Shown here in pieces: positions 61,645-64,000 of a DNA stretch of 64,000 nucleotides. The stretch covers positions 1,020,501-1,084,500 of the forward strand of contig NZ_CP101462.1 of the NCBI RefSeq assembly GCF_024362205.1, read 5' to 3'. Every line of letters starts with the position of its first letter. The first letter of the stretch is position 1. The notes below the pieces were generated by a model. It worked only from the letters and a program-made list of their open reading frames with translations. It searched no databases and was not told where the DNA came from. A program made the translations under genes and the position numbers. This stretch comes from Exiguobacterium aurantiacum (GTDB taxonomy: Bacteria > Bacillota > Bacilli > Exiguobacteriales > Exiguobacteriaceae).

Positions 61645-61977
61645 TCACCAACCGAAAAAATGTCGGACGGTCTCGACGGTTTCCCGCGGGACGCGGAAGC
61701 TCGCCAAGAATAAGACGAGCAAGACGACATAGACGGGGATTAAAAACCGTTTTCGAATGATGGGCAGCCTGCGCACAAGACGCTTGCCGACCCGTTCAAG
61801 TATGTAAATCACGGCGAACCCGACGACGAGCCATACTAAAATCTCGCCTCGTGACTTGTCCGTATTGATGAACAAATAACCGTAGCGTAAAATCGACAAC
61901 ATGCCGATGACGCCGACGAGTTGTTCAAGTGGATGTTTCATTTCTGGATTCAACTGTTCGCGTGTCCATTTTGTCAT
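61645..61977 (-). CDS. Small membrane protein of unknown function
   Basis: A 110-residue protein with three hydrophobic stretches (about residues 20-37, 46-62 and 80-97) separated by basic loops (ERVGKRLVRRL). I recognise no family. AAAGGTGAAGTC precedes ATG 61977. The frame is open further upstream to 62136, but that region holds the divergent thioredoxin-like gene promoter. It ends in a strong shared terminator, which supports a real gene. Confidence 0.7.
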   Translation of the reverse strand: MTKWTREQLNPEMKHPLEQLVGVIGMLSILRYGYLFINTDKSRGEILVWLVVGFAVIYILERVGKRLVRRLPIIRKRFLIPVYVVLLVLFLASFRVPRETVETVRHFFGW

Positions 61978-62091
61978 GACTTCACCTTTTTCACGTAGTC
62001 TTCGCTCCCGATGATCATAAAACATGAGAGCGGAATGTGACAACGGACTTATGCTATCATGAATGGGGAAAAAAGAACAGGAGTGGTGAAC

Positions 62092-62403
62092 ATGAAACAA
62101 TTGACAACAATGAACGAGTATACAGAAGCAAAACAAGGAAAGAGCATCTTGATGTTCTCAGCAACGTGGTGCGGCGATTGCCGTTTCCTCGATCCATTCA
62201 TGCCAGAAATCGAAGCGAAGTTTGAAGATTGGACGTTCTATTATGTCGATCGCGACGAATGGATGGAGCTCGCGCAAGAGCTCGACATTTTTGGGATTCC
62301 AAGTTTCGTCGCTTTCAACGGTGGGCAAGAGGTCGACCGCTATGTCGGGCGCGAACGGAAGACGCCAGAGCAAGTCGAAGCCTTCCTTCATGGGTTAGGG
62401 TGA
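62092..62403 (+). CDS. ytpP: Thioredoxin-like protein YtpP
   Basis: A 103-residue thioredoxin fold. The active site is WCGDC near residues 24-28 in SATWCGDCRFLDPF, with the cis-Pro loop GIPSFVAF later. CGDC rather than CGPC suggests a different redox potential from true thioredoxin. ACAGGAGTGG precedes ATG 62092. It heads ytpP-ytpQ-ytpR, the B. subtilis order. The partner is unknown. Confidence 0.9.
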   Translation: MKQLTTMNEYTEAKQGKSILMFSATWCGDCRFLDPFMPEIEAKFEDWTFYYVDRDEWMELAQELDIFGIPSFVAFNGGQEVDRYVGRERKTPEQVEAFLHGLG

Positions 62404-62408
62404 TATAA

Positions 62409-63200
62409 ATGGAACGGAATGAATTACGTCGTCATCTCGAAAGTAAGTTCTCCGACGGATACCGCACCTCGTACGACCGCGAGAATGAGGTGTTGCGCAT
62501 CGAACGGGCGACCGATCGCTTCGGCGTCAACATCCGTCTCGCCCCACTCGTGGCGAAAACTAAAGTCCGGGGGCAAATCGCCGTCGATGAGGTCGTCGAC
62601 TATATCAAGACGGCACTCACAGCCGATGATGCCGTCACATTAGCAGGCAATGAGGCCAATCTTTATCCTGTCATCCGTTCCGCTTCGTTCTCGACCGAGA
62701 CGAAACGGGGTGAGACGTTGGCGATGACGCCGCATACGGCGGAGACGGCCATCTTTTACGCCCTCGACTTGGGTAACGGCTATCGGTTGATTGAAGAGCG
62801 GCATTTGGGCGGGATGACGCTCGAACGGCTTGATGAGCTAGCACGGGATAACGTCAAAAAATTACCGACCGATTTAAAAGAAGATACCGTTGCCGGCAAC
62901 ACGTTCTATTTCTTGGCGGCGCGCGACGGCTATGAGGCGTCACGCCTCTTGAACGACGATTTTTTACGGGTCATGGAACGCCGCATCGAAGGCGATATGC
63001 TCGTCGGGGTGCCGCACCAGGACGTGATGATCATTGCGGACATCCGCAACGACCAAGGTTATGATGCGATGCAACAGCTTATGTTCGACTTTTTCACGAA
63101 TGGACGGATTCCGGTGACGGCTCTTTCTTTCCATTATGAAGCTGGCGTACTCGAGCCAATTTTCATTGTTGGAAAAAAGAACCCACCAACCGACGCATAA
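62409..63200 (+). CDS. ytpQ: DUF1444 family protein YtpQ
   Basis: A 263-residue cytosolic protein of DUF1444. YPVIRSASFSTETKRGE and LVGVPHQDVMIIADIRNDQGYDAM are the conserved segments. The function is unknown. It follows ytpP after 5 bases, so both are on one transcript. The start is ATG 62409 with GGGTGATATAA upstream, a modest ribosome site partly inside the ytpP stop. Confidence 0.88.
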   Translation: MERNELRRHLESKFSDGYRTSYDRENEVLRIERATDRFGVNIRLAPLVAKTKVRGQIAVDEVVDYIKTALTADDAVTLAGNEANLYPVIRSASFSTETKRGETLAMTPHTAETAIFYALDLGNGYRLIEERHLGGMTLERLDELARDNVKKLPTDLKEDTVAGNTFYFLAARDGYEASRLLNDDFLRVMERRIEGDMLVGVPHQDVMIIADIRNDQGYDAMQQLMFDFFTNGRIPVTALSFHYEAGVLEPIFIVGKKNPPTDA

Positions 63201-63248
63201 TCTGCTAAACTATTTGTGTCTAGTTTGAAAGAAGGGGCGTTTTTACGT

Positions 63249-63869
63249 ATGCAAATCAATGCTTTTTATAACCGTGAAGGAATCGGCGATGTCCTCATGG
63301 TCTTGTTAAGAGAAGGTGATCGCCATCATCAGGTCGTTGAACGGAAAGACGATGTCGCCATCGTTAAATCGACGACAGGGAAAGTCAATGGCTATAACGT
63401 GTTCAATGCGAGTAACTATTTTGATGTCAGCGCTTGGCATGGTCCTGTCGAATTGACGGCCGAATTGATTGAGACGCTCGGCGTCATCTTGCGCAAACAA
63501 AATATCGAAGCCGAATTGTCGGGTGTGGACTTCACCCCGAAATTCGTCGTCGGCTATGTGAAAGAAGCCGAGAAGCACCCGGATGCCGATAAACTTTCGA
63601 TTTGCCAGGTCGAGACCGACCAAGGTATGGTCCAAATCGTCTGTGGCGCACCGAACGTCGCGGCCGGCCAAAAAGTCGTCGTCGCGAAACCGGGAGCGGT
63701 CATGCCATCAGGGTTGATCATTCGTCCGTCTAAATTACGTGGTGAGAGCTCACACGGCATGATTTGTTCGGCCCGTGAATTAAACTTGCCTGATGCACCG
63801 CAAGAAAAAGGGATTCTCGTATTAGATGACGAATATGAAGTAGGTAAAGCATTTGAAATCGGTCGCTAA
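63249..63869 (+). CDS. ytpR: tRNA-binding domain protein YtpR
   Basis: A 206-residue protein. The N-terminal ~90 residues are specific to YtpR proteins. The C-terminal part (about 98-205) is an OB-fold tRNA-binding domain of the type in PheT and EMAP: KHPDADKLSICQVETD, QIVCGAPNV and SHGMICSARELNLP are plain. The RNA target is unknown. GAAAGAAGGGG precedes ATG 63249 by about 9-11 bases. An in-frame start 11 codons upstream is less likely. Confidence 0.9.
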   Translation: MQINAFYNREGIGDVLMVLLREGDRHHQVVERKDDVAIVKSTTGKVNGYNVFNASNYFDVSAWHGPVELTAELIETLGVILRKQNIEAELSGVDFTPKFVVGYVKEAEKHPDADKLSICQVETDQGMVQIVCGAPNVAAGQKVVVAKPGAVMPSGLIIRPSKLRGESSHGMICSARELNLPDAPQEKGILVLDDEYEVGKAFEIGR

Positions 63870-63886
63870 ACTCGACCGATTTTTTG
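63857..63886 (+). terminator. Terminator of ytpR
   Basis: AATCGGTCG and CGACCGATT pair around CTAAACT, followed by five Ts; the stem includes the last codons of ytpR. Confidence 0.82.
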
Positions 63887-63922
63887 CTAAATAGGATTGA
63901 GTGAAAAAGCGAGGAATCAAGT

Positions 63923-64000
63923 ATGGATGCATATGAACGTTCATTAAAACAGCAAGCAGACCGAATTCGACGCGAACTATCCCAAGAAGGGAAGAAAGGC
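63923..64000 (+). CDS. Start of a gene cut by the window edge, possibly sftA (ytpS)
   Basis: Only 26 codons are present, from ATG 63923 behind GAGGAATC. The fragment, MDAYERSLKQQADRIRRELS and onward, is a charged helix with no motif. In B. subtilis the gene after ytpR is ytpS (sftA), an FtsK-type DNA translocase, so that is the guess from gene order alone. Confidence 0.45.
   Translation, partial: MDAYERSLKQQADRIRRELSQEGKKG

Noticed and set aside
60654-61730. A long open frame of 358 codons on the minus strand opposite the EIIC-like gene
   Set aside because: It mirrors the codons of a clear membrane protein, has a composition full of Arg, Asp and His, no ribosome site and no motif.

Overview
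This window reads as a chromosomal segment of a low-to-mid GC Firmicute of the order Bacillales, most likely Exiguobacterium. The strongest single clue is the retinal protein at 38664-39410. It matches Exiguobacterium sibiricum rhodopsin closely and carries the lysine at the proton-donor position that sets that group apart. Much of the rest follows the Bacillus subtilis yum/yui, yug and ytx-ytp gene clusters, rearranged. Starts are ATG, GTG or TTG behind strong AGGAGG-type ribosome sites, and many genes end in bidirectional hairpin terminators. I see no mobile element, CRISPR array, rRNA or tRNA. The window is dense with ordinary core genes, with a few unusual pieces between them.

Layout. 1-2.4 kb: redox genes (ferredoxin-NADP reductase, type II NADH dehydrogenase, yuiB). 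2.4-9 kb: glucose PTS, namely the antiterminator GlcT, its RNA target, two ptsG genes in tandem (EIICB and EIICBA), and convergent ptsI without a neighbouring ptsH. 9.3-15.6 kb: leucyl aminopeptidase, a 55-residue membrane protein, DUF429, an AI-2E family permease, a duplicated MazG-like protein and an SH3b/amidase cell-wall hydrolase with an internal 204-bp tandem duplication. 15.6-20.3 kb: a class I ribonucleotide reductase operon containing a flavodoxin and an AT-rich DUF1508 gene, behind a long leader with an NrdR-box-like palindrome.

20.3-29 kb: the yug-like cluster (DUF1871, Nfu_N, glycosyltransferase, AsnC regulator, aminotransferase, lysine/ornithine N-monooxygenase, S1-domain yugI, oxidoreductase, butanol dehydrogenase, pgi). 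A candidate sigma-B-driven small RNA lies on the minus strand at about 24576-24638. 29-37 kb: ytkD, ytmA-like hydrolase, pckA, a SAM riboswitch with metK, ytxH with a sigma-B-like promoter, and the tRNA wobble-modification pair mnmL/mnmM. 37-42 kb: an MFS transporter behind a possible attenuator, the rhodopsin, and a T-box leader with leuS. 42-55 kb: yt-cluster genes (ytfP, ytgP, rsuA, ytzE, pepV, ytlP/thpR, ytlQ, pullulanase amyX, ytmP). 55-64 kb: a CydS-like microprotein, trmB, the PEP-dependent dihydroxyacetone kinase dhaKLM, a PepSY protein, ytoP, an EIIC-like permease, and ytpPQR running into the start of what synteny suggests is sftA.

Together the genes describe sugar uptake by PTS feeding glycolysis and gluconeogenesis (ptsG, ptsI, pgi, pckA, dhaKLM), respiratory NADH oxidation, a light-driven proton pump, dNTP synthesis and pool cleaning (nrd, ytkD, MazG-like proteins), translation and tRNA modification, and peptide turnover. 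Regulatory RNA is prominent: a GlcT antiterminator site, a SAM-I riboswitch, a T-box and several unexplained hairpin leaders. All functions come from recognising sequence motifs by eye. No database search was possible.
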